A stretch of DNA of 64,000 nucleotides, from the NCBI RefSeq assembly GCF_000585415.1, contig NZ_KK073876.1, forward strand, positions 1,361,810-1,425,809, given 5' to 3'. The notes under the pieces are model-generated. The model saw only the letters and a list, made by a program, of their open reading frames with translations. It had not been told where the DNA came from and ran no database searches. Source of the stretch: Sphingomonas jaspsi DSM 18422. GTDB lineage: Bacteria > Pseudomonadota > Alphaproteobacteria > Sphingomonadales > Sphingomonadaceae. Positions within the stretch are counted from its first letter, which is position 1, and each line of letters starts with the position of its first letter. The translations under genes and the position numbers were made by a program. Shown piece by piece: positions 1 through 9,916 of this stretch.

Positions 1-2075
<2,075 letters not shown>

Positions 2076-2179
2076 TCAAATTCCCGGATAAAGAAAAGGC
2101 GCCGGAATTGGTCCCGCGCCGCGTGGCGCGCTACTCCCGATGGGGTGAAAATGTCAAGTTTTGCCCGTATCTACGGTGG

Positions 2180-2608
2180 TTATTCGGCGATCTTTGGCGT
2201 CAGTTTGCGAAACTTGTCGATACGGCAGGTGCCGCCGATCCGCGATCGAATGACGTCGCGCTTGGCACATACCATCCCGTTTTCCGGCTGCAGGTAGAAC
2301 TGGCCGTAATAGTCGAGCGCCTGACAGTCGCTGTCCATCTTGGCCCGCACCCGGCTGCGGTCGCGAAGGACGAAGTCGATCGAAGACGCACCCGACAGCA
2401 ATGCCCCTGCGATGGCGCCCGCCGGGATGCATTTCGGGCCCTTGTGCTCATCCCAGACGATGGGGACCACCGTCCTCGGGCGTATCGGAATCCGAAAGAT
2501 GACCTCGTCTTGGATCACGACGCGCCGCACGACCTCCGGCTGCACATTTGACGGAGCGCCGAGGCCGAACAGGGACGGGAAAAAGCCCAATGCGGTGAGG
2601 AGGATCAT
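2180..2608 (-). CDS. Small putative secreted protein, unknown function
   Basis: About 142 residues. From the ATG at 2608 the protein begins with a short hydrophobic stretch (MILLTALGFFPSLFGLG) that could be a signal peptide or membrane anchor. An alternative start at 2710 would add 34 residues of poor character. The body is basic with several cysteines (CIPAG, DCQAL, VCAKR, TCRID) that could form disulfides in the periplasm. The family is not recognised. It is divergent from the SapC gene, with about 200 bases of regulatory space between them. Confidence 0.55.
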   Translation of the reverse strand: MILLTALGFFPSLFGLGAPSNVQPEVVRRVVIQDEVIFRIPIRPRTVVPIVWDEHKGPKCIPAGAIAGALLSGASSIDFVLRDRSRVRAKMDSDCQALDYYGQFYLQPENGMVCAKRDVIRSRIGGTCRIDKFRKLTPKIAE

Positions 2609-2818
2609 GCGGTCGGTACCATTGCGGAAGCCGCTGTGGGCGGCAACCCTTGAATAGGCGATGAATTGGTCGCCATACGTCGGACCTGCGGCCCGGTCGC
2701 GCTGGCGCAAACGCCTTGCGAATTGCGAGGGTCCTCACTAGAGGCGTTGGCACAAAATCCCAGCAGTCCGATCGGCGGCAAGATTCGCCTCGGCCCGCTA
2801 CTCCAGGAGACTGAACAG

Positions 2819-3619
2819 ATGGCGAGCCAAGCGCCGAATACCCTTCCGCTTCTTTACAATGCCCTTGAACCGCTGAACCGCAACCAGCACGGCAATTTCA
2901 AGGTTCGTCGCACGACCGGTATCCCGGCGGTGAATAAGGCTCATGCCATTCCGCTGACGGTCGACGAATTCGCGCTGGCCCAGCGTTTCTACCCGATCGT
3001 CTTCTCGAACGGCGACAATCCCGTTCCGCTGGCTTTGATGGGCCTTCATGAAGGTACCAACACCTTCTTCAACGACGAAGGCCAGACGATCGACGCCAAC
3101 GTCTACATCCCGGCCTATCTGCGCCGCGTTCCGTTCCTGCTTGCTCGCCTGACCGACGACACGGACGAACTGTCGCTCTGTTTCGACCCGACCTCCGACG
3201 CCGTCGGCGAATTCGACGACGGTGAAGCATTGTTCGACGGTGACGAGCCCAGCGAATCGACCAAGGCGATCCTGCAGTTCTGCGAACAGTTCGAACAGGC
3301 CGGCCTGCGCACCCAGGCGTTCTTGAAGGAACTGAAGGATCACAACCTCCTGATGGACGGCGAAGTCGCCATCCAGCCGGAAGGCGCCGACCAGCCCGCC
3401 ATCTACCGCGGTTTCCAGATGGTCGACGAAGAGAAGTTCCGCGAATTGCGCGGCGACGAACTGCGCAAGCTCAACCAGAATGGCGGCATTGCCCTCATCA
3501 TGGCCCATCTCTTCTCGCTGTCGGTGATCCGCGAAGTGTTCGCGCGTCAGGTGCAGCAGGGCACCGGTCCGGAAGGCTTCAACGCCGAACAGCCCGCTCC
3601 GGTCGGCGCGGACGCCTAA
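2819..3619 (+). CDS. SapC family protein
   Basis: 266 residues matching the SapC family, found widely in proteobacteria beside outer-membrane or S-layer-associated genes; its biochemical role is unclear. The core includes VDEFALAQRFYPIVFS, ALMGL and YIPAYLRRVPF near residues 50-115, and an acidic middle. The start is set by a good ribosome site (AGGAGA at 2804-2809) ahead of the ATG at 2819; an upstream in-frame start at 2666 lacks one. Two strong terminators follow. Confidence 0.85.
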   Translation: MASQAPNTLPLLYNALEPLNRNQHGNFKVRRTTGIPAVNKAHAIPLTVDEFALAQRFYPIVFSNGDNPVPLALMGLHEGTNTFFNDEGQTIDANVYIPAYLRRVPFLLARLTDDTDELSLCFDPTSDAVGEFDDGEALFDGDEPSESTKAILQFCEQFEQAGLRTQAFLKELKDHNLLMDGEVAIQPEGADQPAIYRGFQMVDEEKFRELRGDELRKLNQNGGIALIMAHLFSLSVIREVFARQVQQGTGPEGFNAEQPAPVGADA

Positions 3620-3652
3620 CGGCCTGGCGACGGCCCCTAGGGCCGCTTCTTG

Positions 3653-3697
3653 AAACGGCGCGGCGACCCACCACATCGGGTCTGCCGCGCCGTTTTT
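3653..3697 (+). terminator. Rho-independent terminator after the SapC gene
   Basis: A 12-bp GC-rich stem (3653-3664 with 3684-3695) encloses an inner GACCC/GGGTC stem and ends in a T run. It begins 34 bases after the SapC stop codon. Confidence 0.85.
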
Positions 3698-3766
3698 CCG
3701 TTCCCCCCTTAGGCGGATTTGCGGTCGGCACGCACTCCTTTTGGATGCGTTCCTCCCTGACCCCTC

Positions 3767-3800
3767 GGCCATCCCGGCCTATGCCGGGATGGCCTTTTTT
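3767..3800 (+). terminator. Second strong terminator between SapC and the amidohydrolase
   Basis: A perfect 12-bp stem GGCCATCCCGGC / GCCGGGATGGCC with a 4-base loop and six T's. It touches the stop codon of the convergent amidohydrolase gene. The T run is on the + strand, so it insulates the opposing gene from SapC read-through. Confidence 0.9.
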
Positions 3801-4638
3801 ATTCCGCTGCGACGTCCCATTGCCGGCTGGCAAGATGCTCGCCCAAGCTGACGGCAATGGACGACAGGATGGCAGCCAAGCGGTCGAACGTCGCCGCCGG
3901 GCTGCGCTGATCGGCCGCAAGGTAGAGCGACCGGTCGATTTCGATTTGTAACGCGTGGCGGCCGTCTGATGGACGACCGTGGCGCTCGCTGATCGCGCCG
4001 CCCGCATAGGGATCGTTCAGCGCGACGGTGAGGCCGGCGTCCCGAAATGCGCCTGCGGCTGCCTGCGACAGCCACGATGCCGCACTGCTGCCGTGGCGAT
4101 CGCCGATGACGATGCGCGCCTCGCCCGGCCGCCGGGCGGGCATCGAATGCATGTCCAGCAGCAGGGCCTGGCCATGGTCGATGGCAAGCTGGTCAAGCAT
4201 CGTTTCGACCGCCCGGTGATAGGGCCAGTAGATGCGATCGAGCCGCCGCTGGAACTCATCCCGCTCGATCGGCTGCCGCCAGAGCGCACCATGTCGGCGG
4301 GTTCTCGAGGCAATGATGCCGAGTCCGTGCTGCGCGCGCGGGCCCACCGGTAACGGCGCAATGTGACGGATGGCGGCCGGATCGACCTCGTCGGGCCGGC
4401 GATTGCAGTCGATGACGGCGCGCGGCACCGGCTGGACCACCCCGCCGATCCCGGCAGCGAAGGCTCGCCACATCAACCGGTCGACCAAGGGGTCCTCAAG
4501 GGTCTCCAGCGCACGCTGCCCCTGGGTCGAGCGGGCGATGACGGCCGGATCATACGCCCGGCCGGCATGGGGCACCGACAGCATCACCGGCAGGCCGATG
4601 CGGGGAGGGTGGATGATCGGTATTGTGTCCTGGGTCAT
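3799..4638 (-). CDS. N-formylglutamate amidohydrolase family protein
   Basis: 279 residues. The family hydrolyses N-formyl-L-glutamate to formate and glutamate, the last step of one histidine-degradation route; many sphingomonad members have unproven substrates. Visible family signatures are the metal-site-like VPHAGRAYD (about 22-30), the arginine-rich VIDCNRRPDEVD and the LLDMHSMP segment. No other hut genes are nearby, so a role in histidine use is not supported by context. It is divergent from cpdR over about 100 bases. Confidence 0.85.
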   Translation of the reverse strand: MTQDTIPIIHPPRIGLPVMLSVPHAGRAYDPAVIARSTQGQRALETLEDPLVDRLMWRAFAAGIGGVVQPVPRAVIDCNRRPDEVDPAAIRHIAPLPVGPRAQHGLGIIASRTRRHGALWRQPIERDEFQRRLDRIYWPYHRAVETMLDQLAIDHGQALLLDMHSMPARRPGEARIVIGDRHGSSAASWLSQAAAGAFRDAGLTVALNDPYAGGAISERHGRPSDGRHALQIEIDRSLYLAADQRSPAATFDRLAAILSSIAVSLGEHLASRQWDVAAE

Positions 4639-4739
4639 CGTGACGTCGCGGCCACGCTAGGCGTACCAATTCAAGACAGCAACGACGGACCTGCGTCGAG
4701 GCGCTGGAAAAACGGGCGCTTTGGGGGCATAGAGGGTCG

Positions 4740-5117
4740 ATGATCAGGATCCTCTTGGCCGAAGACGATACGTCGATGCGCGAATATCTGCAGCGTGCCC
4801 TGCAGCGCGTCGGCTACGAGGTCGAGGCCGTGGGCTGCGGGACGGAAGCGCTTCCGCTGCTCGAAGCGGGCCGGTACGATCTTCTGCTCACCGATATCGT
4901 CATGCCCGAAATGGACGGCATCGAACTGGCGCAGAAGGCCAGCTCGATCGACCCGGCCATCCGGGTGATGTTCATCACCGGCTTTGCCGCGGTCGCTCTT
5001 CAGGGCGGTCGTACGGCGCCCGAAGCCAAGCTGCTGTCGAAGCCTTTCCATCTCAAGGACCTGGTGGCGGAAGTTGACCGCCTGTTCCAGACCGAGGACC
5101 AGCACGGACGTCTCTAA
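4740..5117 (+). CDS. cpdR: CpdR-like single-domain response regulator
   Basis: 125-residue stand-alone receiver domain. It has the acidic pair E8 D9 D10, the phospho-acceptor D52 in TDIVMPEMDG, T80 in the diagnostic string VMFITGFAAVAL, and K101. This closely resembles CpdR, which when unphosphorylated directs ClpXP to the cell pole to degrade CtrA and other cell-cycle factors in alphaproteobacteria. No output domain is present. The gene stands alone, 119 bases before the tRNA gene. Naming is by motif likeness. Confidence 0.85.
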   Translation: MIRILLAEDDTSMREYLQRALQRVGYEVEAVGCGTEALPLLEAGRYDLLLTDIVMPEMDGIELAQKASSIDPAIRVMFITGFAAVALQGGRTAPEAKLLSKPFHLKDLVAEVDRLFQTEDQHGRL

Positions 5118-5236
5118 CCGGTCGGCTGCGGACGCCCGGCGACACTTTCGTGCCGAACCCCCCTTGCGGGATCGCCAAAGCCCCTCTAAAGGCCCCCTCC
5201 AGATGCCCCGCCGCTGACGCGGACGGGTCCCCGGGT

Positions 5237-5311
5237 GGGCGTGTAGCTCAGTGGTAGAGCACTGTGTTGACATCGCAGGGGTCGCAAGTTCAATCCTTGC
5301 CACGCCCACCA
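5237..5311 (+). tRNA. tRNA-Val (anticodon GAC)
   Basis: Full cloverleaf of 75 bases including an encoded CCA: acceptor stem GGGCGTG/CACGCCC, D stem GCTC/GAGC, anticodon stem CTGTG/CGCAG, loop TTGACAT with anticodon GAC at 5269-5271, and a T arm with GTTCAAT. It marks the chromosome-prophage junction. Confidence 0.96.
5262..5311. other. Inferred prophage attachment site (attL) in the tRNA 3' half
   Basis: A tyrosine integrase gene begins the prophage immediately beyond the tRNA and points back at it, the classic arrangement for integration into a tRNA 3' half that rebuilds an intact gene. The matching attR copy is not in the window, so the exact core cannot be delimited. The anticodon-to-CCA half is given as the likely area. 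Confidence 0.5.
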
Positions 5312-5335
5312 TTTTCTCCCTTAGAAACCAGTAAC

Positions 5336-6544
5336 TTAGGCCCGCTTCAGCGGGATGACCTTTTCGGCCTCTGTCACTGCGGTGTCACTAAACGCCCCCG
5401 GAGCCAGGGCTTCGATCTCGTTGACGATCTCGCCGACGATGCCCTTGACCAGCTGCAGATACGACGGGCTGAACGGCGCGTAGAGCTCCGACACGGCATC
5501 GACGACGCGGTGGCCGAGCCATGCTTCGAGCTGGTCGAGCGGCTTGTCCCGAGCCTCGAGCCGCTGGCGGACGAGGTGAGCCATCGACCGGCGGATCAGC
5601 TTCAGGCCGCTGGCGCCGTCGCCCGGCAGGCCGAGCTCCGACGACATCGCGGCCATCGACTTCTTCGCGCTGCCGACCACGAGGAAGCCCTTGTGGTTGA
5701 ACAGCCACTGGCCGCGCTCGACGATCGGCACCGTCGCGCGGACCTTCTTCGTCTGGCGGCGGCCGGCGGGGTTGAGGTGAACGATGCCGTGCTGGGCGTC
5801 CCACTGCTTGCGGCGCGGGTCGATCGACAGCTCGTGGGCGGCGTCAGGCCGCGCCATCGTCAGCACGCTGACGCGCAGGAACGCGAGCAGGTTGTCGCGG
5901 CGCTTCTTCGGCGTCAGCGCGTAGGCGAACATGGCGGCGAGATCATCGATCGTGGCGCGGTAGCTGGGCGTCCGGTTGAGGGTCTTCACCTGGATCGTCT
6001 TGAACTGCGGCTCTTCCTTGACGCAGCGCATGGCCGCGGCGAGCTGCAGGACGCTGTTCTCGACCGTCGAGAGCGCGCGATCGCGCACGTTGCCAGCTGG
6101 GCTGACGACGGGGATTTGCTCGTTCCACGCGCGGAAGCGGGCGATCCACGCCTCGTCGACCTGGCTGCAGAAGATGTCGGGGCGGGCTTGTGTCTCAAGG
6201 AACGAGACGATGTGGTCGAGCCGGGCGGCGATGGCCTTGTAGCTGGGCTTCGACTTCGAGGTCGCGAGGTGGACCTCGATCGCTTCGAGGACGGTGAATT
6301 GCTTGCCGGTGTCGTAGGGTCGGCGGCACGTTGGGCAGCACTCGACCCCCTTGGTCAGCTCGAGATATTTGTCGTCGAGCTTCAGCTTGCCTTCTTCAAT
6401 CGAGAGCGTACCCGTTGAAGAGTATCGGTTCCCTCCGGCGGTTGGGTCATACCAGGTGATCTCGAGGCTTGGCCGGCCTGGCCGTTGGACGAGCTGGAGG
6501 TTCCCCCGCTGATAGTGGACTGTCGCAGATTTCTTTCGAGGCAT
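5336..6544 (-). CDS. int: Phage tyrosine recombinase (integrase)
   Basis: 402 residues. Catalyses site-specific integration at the neighbouring tRNA-Val. The C-terminal catalytic domain shows the first arginine in LTMARPDAAHEL (R232), the box II region LKLIRRSMAHL (R318/R319), LGH (H345) and the nucleophile in SELYAPF (Y355). The usual histidine of the HxxR box appears to be replaced by lysine or leucine, a tolerated variant in some integrases. The N-terminus carries a CCPTC motif (69-73) of unknown role. The gene ends 24 bases from the tRNA. Confidence 0.93.
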   Translation of the reverse strand: MPRKKSATVHYQRGNLQLVQRPGRPSLEITWYDPTAGGNRYSSTGTLSIEEGKLKLDDKYLELTKGVECCPTCRRPYDTGKQFTVLEAIEVHLATSKSKPSYKAIAARLDHIVSFLETQARPDIFCSQVDEAWIARFRAWNEQIPVVSPAGNVRDRALSTVENSVLQLAAAMRCVKEEPQFKTIQVKTLNRTPSYRATIDDLAAMFAYALTPKKRRDNLLAFLRVSVLTMARPDAAHELSIDPRRKQWDAQHGIVHLNPAGRRQTKKVRATVPIVERGQWLFNHKGFLVVGSAKKSMAAMSSELGLPGDGASGLKLIRRSMAHLVRQRLEARDKPLDQLEAWLGHRVVDAVSELYAPFSPSYLQLVKGIVGEIVNEIEALAPGAFSDTAVTEAEKVIPLKRA

Positions 6545-6696
6545 GTTTCCCTCTGCAGTTCAGCGGCTTTCGCCTGGATGAGCTCACCGACACCGATCGC
6601 GTTCAGCAGATCGAGTGCGTCCGCTTCGAGGCGGATGCCCTTCGCCTTATCGGTCTGGTTCGACCAATGACGAGCGATGTCGGTGAGCGCAACCAT
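6382..6696 (-). CDS. Small hypothetical protein overlapping the integrase start
   Basis: 104-codon frame starting in a TAATG overlap with the stop of the GapR-like gene, which supports translation by coupling. Only the first 60 or so residues look protein-like (helical, with LEADALDLLNAIGVGELIQAKAAELQ). The remainder is Ser/Gly/Gln-rich and runs 163 bases into the integrase gene in another frame. It sits where an excisionase often lies, but no helix-turn-helix is evident. It may be a true overlapping gene or may have recently lost its own stop codon. Confidence 0.4.
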   Translation of the reverse strand: MVALTDIARHWSNQTDKAKGIRLEADALDLLNAIGVGELIQAKAAELQRETCLERNLRQSTISGGTSSSSNGQAGQASRSPGMTQPPEGTDTLQRVRSRLKKAS

Positions 6697-6941
6697 TAGG
6701 CGATGCCCAGCGCGTTGCGATAGGTTTCGAGGAGCGCGTCGATTTCCTGCCGCTTGTGCGGTTCCATCGCGCGCAGCTTGACGATCGTCTTCATGATGGA
6801 CGTGTCATAGCCGTTGGCCTTCGCCTCGGCGTAGACGTCCTTGATGTCGTCGGCGATGCCCTTCTTCTCCTCTTCGAGGCGCTCGATGCGCTCGATGAAG
6901 AGCCGAAGCTCGTCGGCTGCGACGTTGGTCTCGTCAGACAT
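6696..6941 (-). CDS. GapR-like (DUF2312) nucleoid-associated protein
   Basis: 81 residues matching DUF2312/Gap[20 protein letters not shown] is followed by a [16 protein letters not shown] core and a C-terminal helix ending in ETYRNALG. Caulobacter GapR binds overtwisted AT-rich DNA ahead of replication and transcription and assists topoisomerases. A phage copy could support replication of the phage genome or compete with host GapR. It is first in the unit leading to int. A ribosome site (AAGGAG) precedes the ATG at 6941. Confidence 0.85.
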   Translation of the reverse strand: MSDETNVAADELRLFIERIERLEEEKKGIADDIKDVYAEAKANGYDTSIMKTIVKLRAMEPHKRQEIDALLETYRNALGIA

Positions 6942-7000
6942 TCAAATCTCCTTGTTGATGACGAGGGCTTTGCCGCGAGTGCGGCGGGGGTCTCAATGAG

Positions 7001-7035
7001 GAAGGGGGCAAGTGACCAAGTCACTCGCCCCCTTC
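7001..7035. repeat. Large hairpin containing dyad site a
   Basis: Two 16-base arms, GAAGGGGGC-A-AGTGAC and GTCACT-C-GCCCCCTTC, pair with a single mismatch around a 3-base loop. There is no T run, so it is not a standard intrinsic terminator. It lies directly between two leftward transcription units. Confidence 0.75.
7012..7024. promoter_or_regulatory. Boundary dyad site a: GTGACCAAGTCAC
   Basis: Perfect 5-bp arms around a 3-base centre. It lies 15 bases past the phosphoesterase stop and upstream of the gapR-int unit. It is the loop-proximal part of a larger hairpin (7001-7035). Confidence 0.7.
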
Positions 7036-7038
7036 GTG

Positions 7039-8019
7039 TCAGGCCGGATGGAGACGTTCGTCGATGAACTCCCGGACGTAGCCGGGCACCTCCTTCAGGT
7101 GTTCGTCGAGGATTGCTTTCCAGTCGAACGTGCCGAGCTTGTCGGCGACCGACGGCTCGTCGTTCTCAAGCTCCGATATGCGCTTGCCAGTGAGCTGCAG
7201 ACAGTCGAGGCCGATCGGGAGCTCGTCGCCATCGCGGAGCAGGACGCGGACAGCCTTGTCACGCAGGTCTGCAGGGTCGGCAGCGGCGAGCTCTTCGACG
7301 GTGAGGGTGACATAGAGGTCTCCGTTCGGGTCTTCGGCGTGGGTGTAGGGCTCCAGCGAGCCGGTGCAGGTCACTTCGACGCCGCCCAGCTTGTAGTCGC
7401 CCTCCAGATGCCAGTGGCCGGTGATGATGCGGGCGTTGGGGAAAAGCTCGCGGATCAGCTGCGCGGGCACCAGGTAGGTGTCGTCGCCGCCGAAGCTCTC
7501 CAGATCGTGGTGCAGGACGACGAGCGGGACGTGCTCGCTCTCTCCCATCGCCTCAATCTGCTCGACGACGGGCTTGCCCCACTGCCACGGTACGCACGCG
7601 ATCTGCTCATAATCGCCGCAGTCGATGAAGGTCGGCTTGTCGACGACCCAGATGTTCGGGTGATCGTCGCCGATCAGGCGACGGAAAAGCTCCCACGCGC
7701 CGATCGAGCCCAGCTGGCGGCTGCGGTCGTGGTTGCCAGCCATTGCGACGTAGGTGCGCTTCGGGTTGTTCTGGGCGGCGTTGAGATAGGCGTCGGTGGC
7801 CTCGAGGATCGTGGTGAGGCTCACCTGCGGGTGGTCGAACAGGTCACCGACCATGATGTTGATGTCGCAGTCGGTGGCCAGCTCGTCCTTGAACTTCTGG
7901 AGCTGACGTGCTTCGCGCTCACCGCGTCGGTCGAGGGGGACCCCCGTCTCGAACTTGCGTCCGAGATGGGGGTCGCCGATCAACCAGACCGTGACGCCGG
8001 AGGGGGTTTCAACTTCCAT
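7039..8019 (-). CDS. Calcineurin-like phosphoesterase (SbcD/Mre11-type nuclease subunit)
   Basis: 326 residues. Shows the metallophosphoesterase series DPHLG, GDLFDH, GNHDRS, a later VVLHHD and GHWH, which bind two metals. By family this is likely a DNA-end processing nuclease like T4 gp47 or SbcD, but no SbcC/gp46 ATPase partner gene is visible nearby. The start at 8019 is preferred: GGGAG sits 5 bases upstream, whereas an in-frame start at 8052 has no ribosome site and would overlap the upstream gene further. Overlaps the cupin gene by 11 bases. Confidence 0.85.
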   Translation of the reverse strand: MEVETPSGVTVWLIGDPHLGRKFETGVPLDRRGEREARQLQKFKDELATDCDINIMVGDLFDHPQVSLTTILEATDAYLNAAQNNPKRTYVAMAGNHDRSRQLGSIGAWELFRRLIGDDHPNIWVVDKPTFIDCGDYEQIACVPWQWGKPVVEQIEAMGESEHVPLVVLHHDLESFGGDDTYLVPAQLIRELFPNARIITGHWHLEGDYKLGGVEVTCTGSLEPYTHAEDPNGDLYVTLTVEELAAADPADLRDKAVRVLLRDGDELPIGLDCLQLTGKRISELENDEPSVADKLGTFDWKAILDEHLKEVPGYVREFIDERLHPA

Positions 8020-8623
8020 GCGGTCTCCCTTCAGGAAATTCCCAGCGGTCACAGACCGTGGTGTCGGAGGCGGGATAGGTGACGGGGATGAAGATGGTCC
8101 CGCCGCTGCCGTCGATTATCGGCTGGAGCATCACAAACTCGTCCGAATGTTCGACGTGCGATTGGAGGCAGCGTCCCTTGTCGACGCAGCCCGCGAGGGT
8201 CAGGCCAGCCGCCGCGGCGGCCGCCAGACCAAACCGGCCGACTTCGCGCCGGCCATTGGTGAGCGTCACGAAGCAGTCCTCGTTGGGGAGGAACTCCCGC
8301 CACGTCGGCATCCACGGCCCGCGGAAGGACAGCACCCAGGTGCGGCCTTCGTCGCTGTCGACCTTGTGGAAATCGCTGCGGCGCGTGACGAACGGGCGCC
8401 AGCTGGGCTCGTGACGGCGAACCGAACCATCGAGCATGGTCTCGGTCAGGCCGCCCTTCAGCACCCAGCTGATGCAGTTGAAGGCGTGATTGTGGAAAGC
8501 CTCGCGGCTCTGGCCGTCGAAGCGAAGCAGCACTGCCGAGCAGAGCCGCTTCGCCTCGAACAGCCAGTAGCCGGTCACGGTGCTTTCCGCGCCGCCGTCC
8601 TTCTCGCGGAAGAACGCCCTCAT
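8009..8623 (-). CDS. Cupin-like protein fused to a lipoprotein-like C-terminal segment
   Basis: 204 residues. Residues 1-127 resemble a small cupin-fold family seen in phages, with likely metal histidines H44, H46 and H86 and a conserved WVLSFRGPW strand. Residues 128-146 then form RREVGRFG plus an alanine-rich hydrophobic run ending in a lipobox LAGC. A 58-residue cysteine-containing domain follows. No ATG, GTG or TTG is in frame at the junction, so the two parts are read as one chain. The biochemical role is unknown. It starts in an ATGA overlap with the exonuclease gene. Confidence 0.7.
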   Translation of the reverse strand: MRAFFREKDGGAESTVTGYWLFEAKRLCSAVLLRFDGQSREAFHNHAFNCISWVLKGGLTETMLDGSVRRHEPSWRPFVTRRSDFHKVDSDEGRTWVLSFRGPWMPTWREFLPNEDCFVTLTNGRREVGRFGLAAAAAAGLTLAGCVDKGRCLQSHVEHSDEFVMLQPIIDGSGGTIFIPVTYPASDTTVCDRWEFPEGRPHGS

Positions 8624-9216
8624 GCGGCCTGATCCTCGGGCGGGAGGATTTCGTGGAAGATGCCGTTCTGCGCGCTGAACAGCTGCTTGAGCTGGTAGAC
8701 GCAGTCGAACAGCGCGTTGTGCTTGTCACCGGCCGGCGGCGTCACCCACGAGAGATCGGGTTCCTTGCCGTCCTGGCGGAACAGGCCCGCCTGATACGAG
8801 CGCAGGTCGCGCGCCTCGTTGAACCTGAACGGCATCGGCATGCCATACTGGTCCATGTAGCTCTGGATGAACCAGAAGTCGAAGGTGCCCCGGCTCCAGA
8901 AGCGGAGCTGGCCGTGGCGGCAGACGAACTCCCAGAACTCGCGGATCACGAGGCTGGGCTCTTCGGCGGCGGCGAGGATGCCGCGCAGGATTTCCGGCTT
9001 CTGCTGGCCCCACCAGCGCCGCGTTCCTTCGTCCCAGAAGCGGTTGGCGGGCAGTTCGAGGCAGCGGTTGAACGGCTGGCCGACGGCGCCCGTCTTCAGA
9101 TTGAAGGGCAGCGCGGCGAGCTGGATCATGCCGGTGTGGTAGGGGTTGGTGCCGGTCGTCTCGATGTCGACCATCAGGTCGGTCAGCGGCTCGTCAGACA
9201 GGCGAGCGATCATCAT
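8620..9216 (-). CDS. DEDD-family 3'-5' exonuclease (DnaQ-like fold)
   Basis: 198 residues. Motif I is VDIETTG (D17, E19); the middle aspartate lies in GTFDFWFIQ; HNALFDC supplies the DEDDh histidine and last aspartate. It probably trims DNA or RNA 3' ends in phage replication or recombination. The start at 9216 shares ATGA with the upstream nuclease gene; an in-frame start 90 bases further up lies within that gene and is unlikely. Confidence 0.8.
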   Translation of the reverse strand: MMIARLSDEPLTDLMVDIETTGTNPYHTGMIQLAALPFNLKTGAVGQPFNRCLELPANRFWDEGTRRWWGQQKPEILRGILAAAEEPSLVIREFWEFVCRHGQLRFWSRGTFDFWFIQSYMDQYGMPMPFRFNEARDLRSYQAGLFRQDGKEPDLSWVTPPAGDKHNALFDCVYQLKQLFSAQNGIFHEILPPEDQAA

Positions 9217-9620
9217 AGGGTCCACGGGGTCAGGTCCTTGAATTTGACGGACTTGGCGCCGTCGGCACACAGGGCAGCGAACTGCTGCTCCCGCATGACG
9301 AACCACTCGCCGAGGCCGTAGCTGAAGATGTAGAAGTCGTAGCGACCGCCGACGCGGGCCATCTTGAGCGCCGCAGCGCGCTGCGACGGCCGGATGTCAG
9401 CGAACGGGAAGCTCGTCGCGCTCTGGACCGACTTGACCTCCGCGTAGAAGGTCTGCTGGTCCTTGGTGACGAGATAGTCCGAGGGCTTCGGGAAGTCGCC
9501 GACCTTGCGCCCACCGTTCAATCCGGTGAGCGCCTTCTTGTCGGGGAAACGGTAGAGATCGTCAGCGCCTATGCGGAGCTCAAACGCCTTTTCCGCCGCG
9601 GTGCCGTCATTCGACGCCAT
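9213..9620 (-). CDS. Probable PD-(D/E)XK nuclease (Holliday-junction-resolvase-like)
   Basis: About 135 residues. The pattern PSDYLVT followed by FYAEVKS fits the D-(X)n-E-X-K active site. The early NDGTAAEKAFE helix is typical of RecU/VRR-like folds. Likely resolves branched DNA or processes ends. The start is uncertain: ATG at 9620 or 9632, both overlapping the membrane-protein gene upstream. Its neighbours are nucleases, consistent with a recombination module. Confidence 0.6.
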   Translation of the reverse strand: MASNDGTAAEKAFELRIGADDLYRFPDKKALTGLNGGRKVGDFPKPSDYLVTKDQQTFYAEVKSVQSATSFPFADIRPSQRAAALKMARVGGRYDFYIFSYGLGEWFVMREQQFAALCADGAKSVKFKDLTPWTL

Positions 9621-9828
9621 CGTCGTCCGCATCCTTGAACGCCATCACAAGCGCGAACAGCGTCAGCAGGACGAAGAACATGCGGCACCCGGTCGTCCAT
9701 GCGGCCGGGTTCATGTCCCAGCTGACGAAGGCGGTGACGAGGTAGGCGGCGGCGACGATGATGGCGCTCGCGAAAAGCACGGCGAGTGCATAGATGGAGC
9801 GGCTCACCTGCTCCTGGTTGTCGTTCAT
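9607..9828 (-). CDS. Small two-helix membrane protein
   Basis: 73 residues with two hydrophobic helices (about 11-32 and 46-65) separated by a short loop, and an acidic tail DADDDG. No family recognised. First gene of its leftward unit. Its ribosome site (GAGGAA) lies in the right arm of a perfect hairpin. Confidence 0.65.
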   Translation of the reverse strand: MNDNQEQVSRSIYALAVLFASAIIVAAAYLVTAFVSWDMNPAAWTTGCRMFFVLLTLFALVMAFKDADDDGVE

Positions 9829-9833
9829 AAATG

Positions 9834-9861
9834 GGGGTTCCTCATATCGTTGAGGAACCCC
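9834..9861 (-). promoter_or_regulatory. Hairpin that buries the ribosome site of the membrane-protein gene
   Basis: Perfect 11-bp stem GGGGTTCCTCA / TGAGGAACCCC with a 6-base loop. Read leftward, the only good Shine-Dalgarno sequence for the ATG at 9828 (GAGGAA) is inside the right arm, so folding would block translation. It could act as a translational switch, or as a terminator lacking a T run. Confidence 0.65.
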
Positions 9862-9903
9862 AGTAAGCTCACGGAGTCCGACGCTGCACGGACATAGGCG
9901 GGA

Positions 9904-9916
9904 GTGACTTAGTCAG
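9904..9916. promoter_or_regulatory. Boundary dyad site b: GTGACTTAGTCAG
   Basis: The stop codon (TAA on the minus strand) of the 54-residue gene at 9909-10073 lies inside this dyad. Confidence 0.7.

Noticed and set aside
8620..9306. Longer start for the DEDD exonuclease at 9306
   Set aside because: The extra 30 residues are encoded inside the upstream nuclease gene, are Arg/Pro-rich and have no ribosome site; ATGA at 9216 fits the operon pattern.
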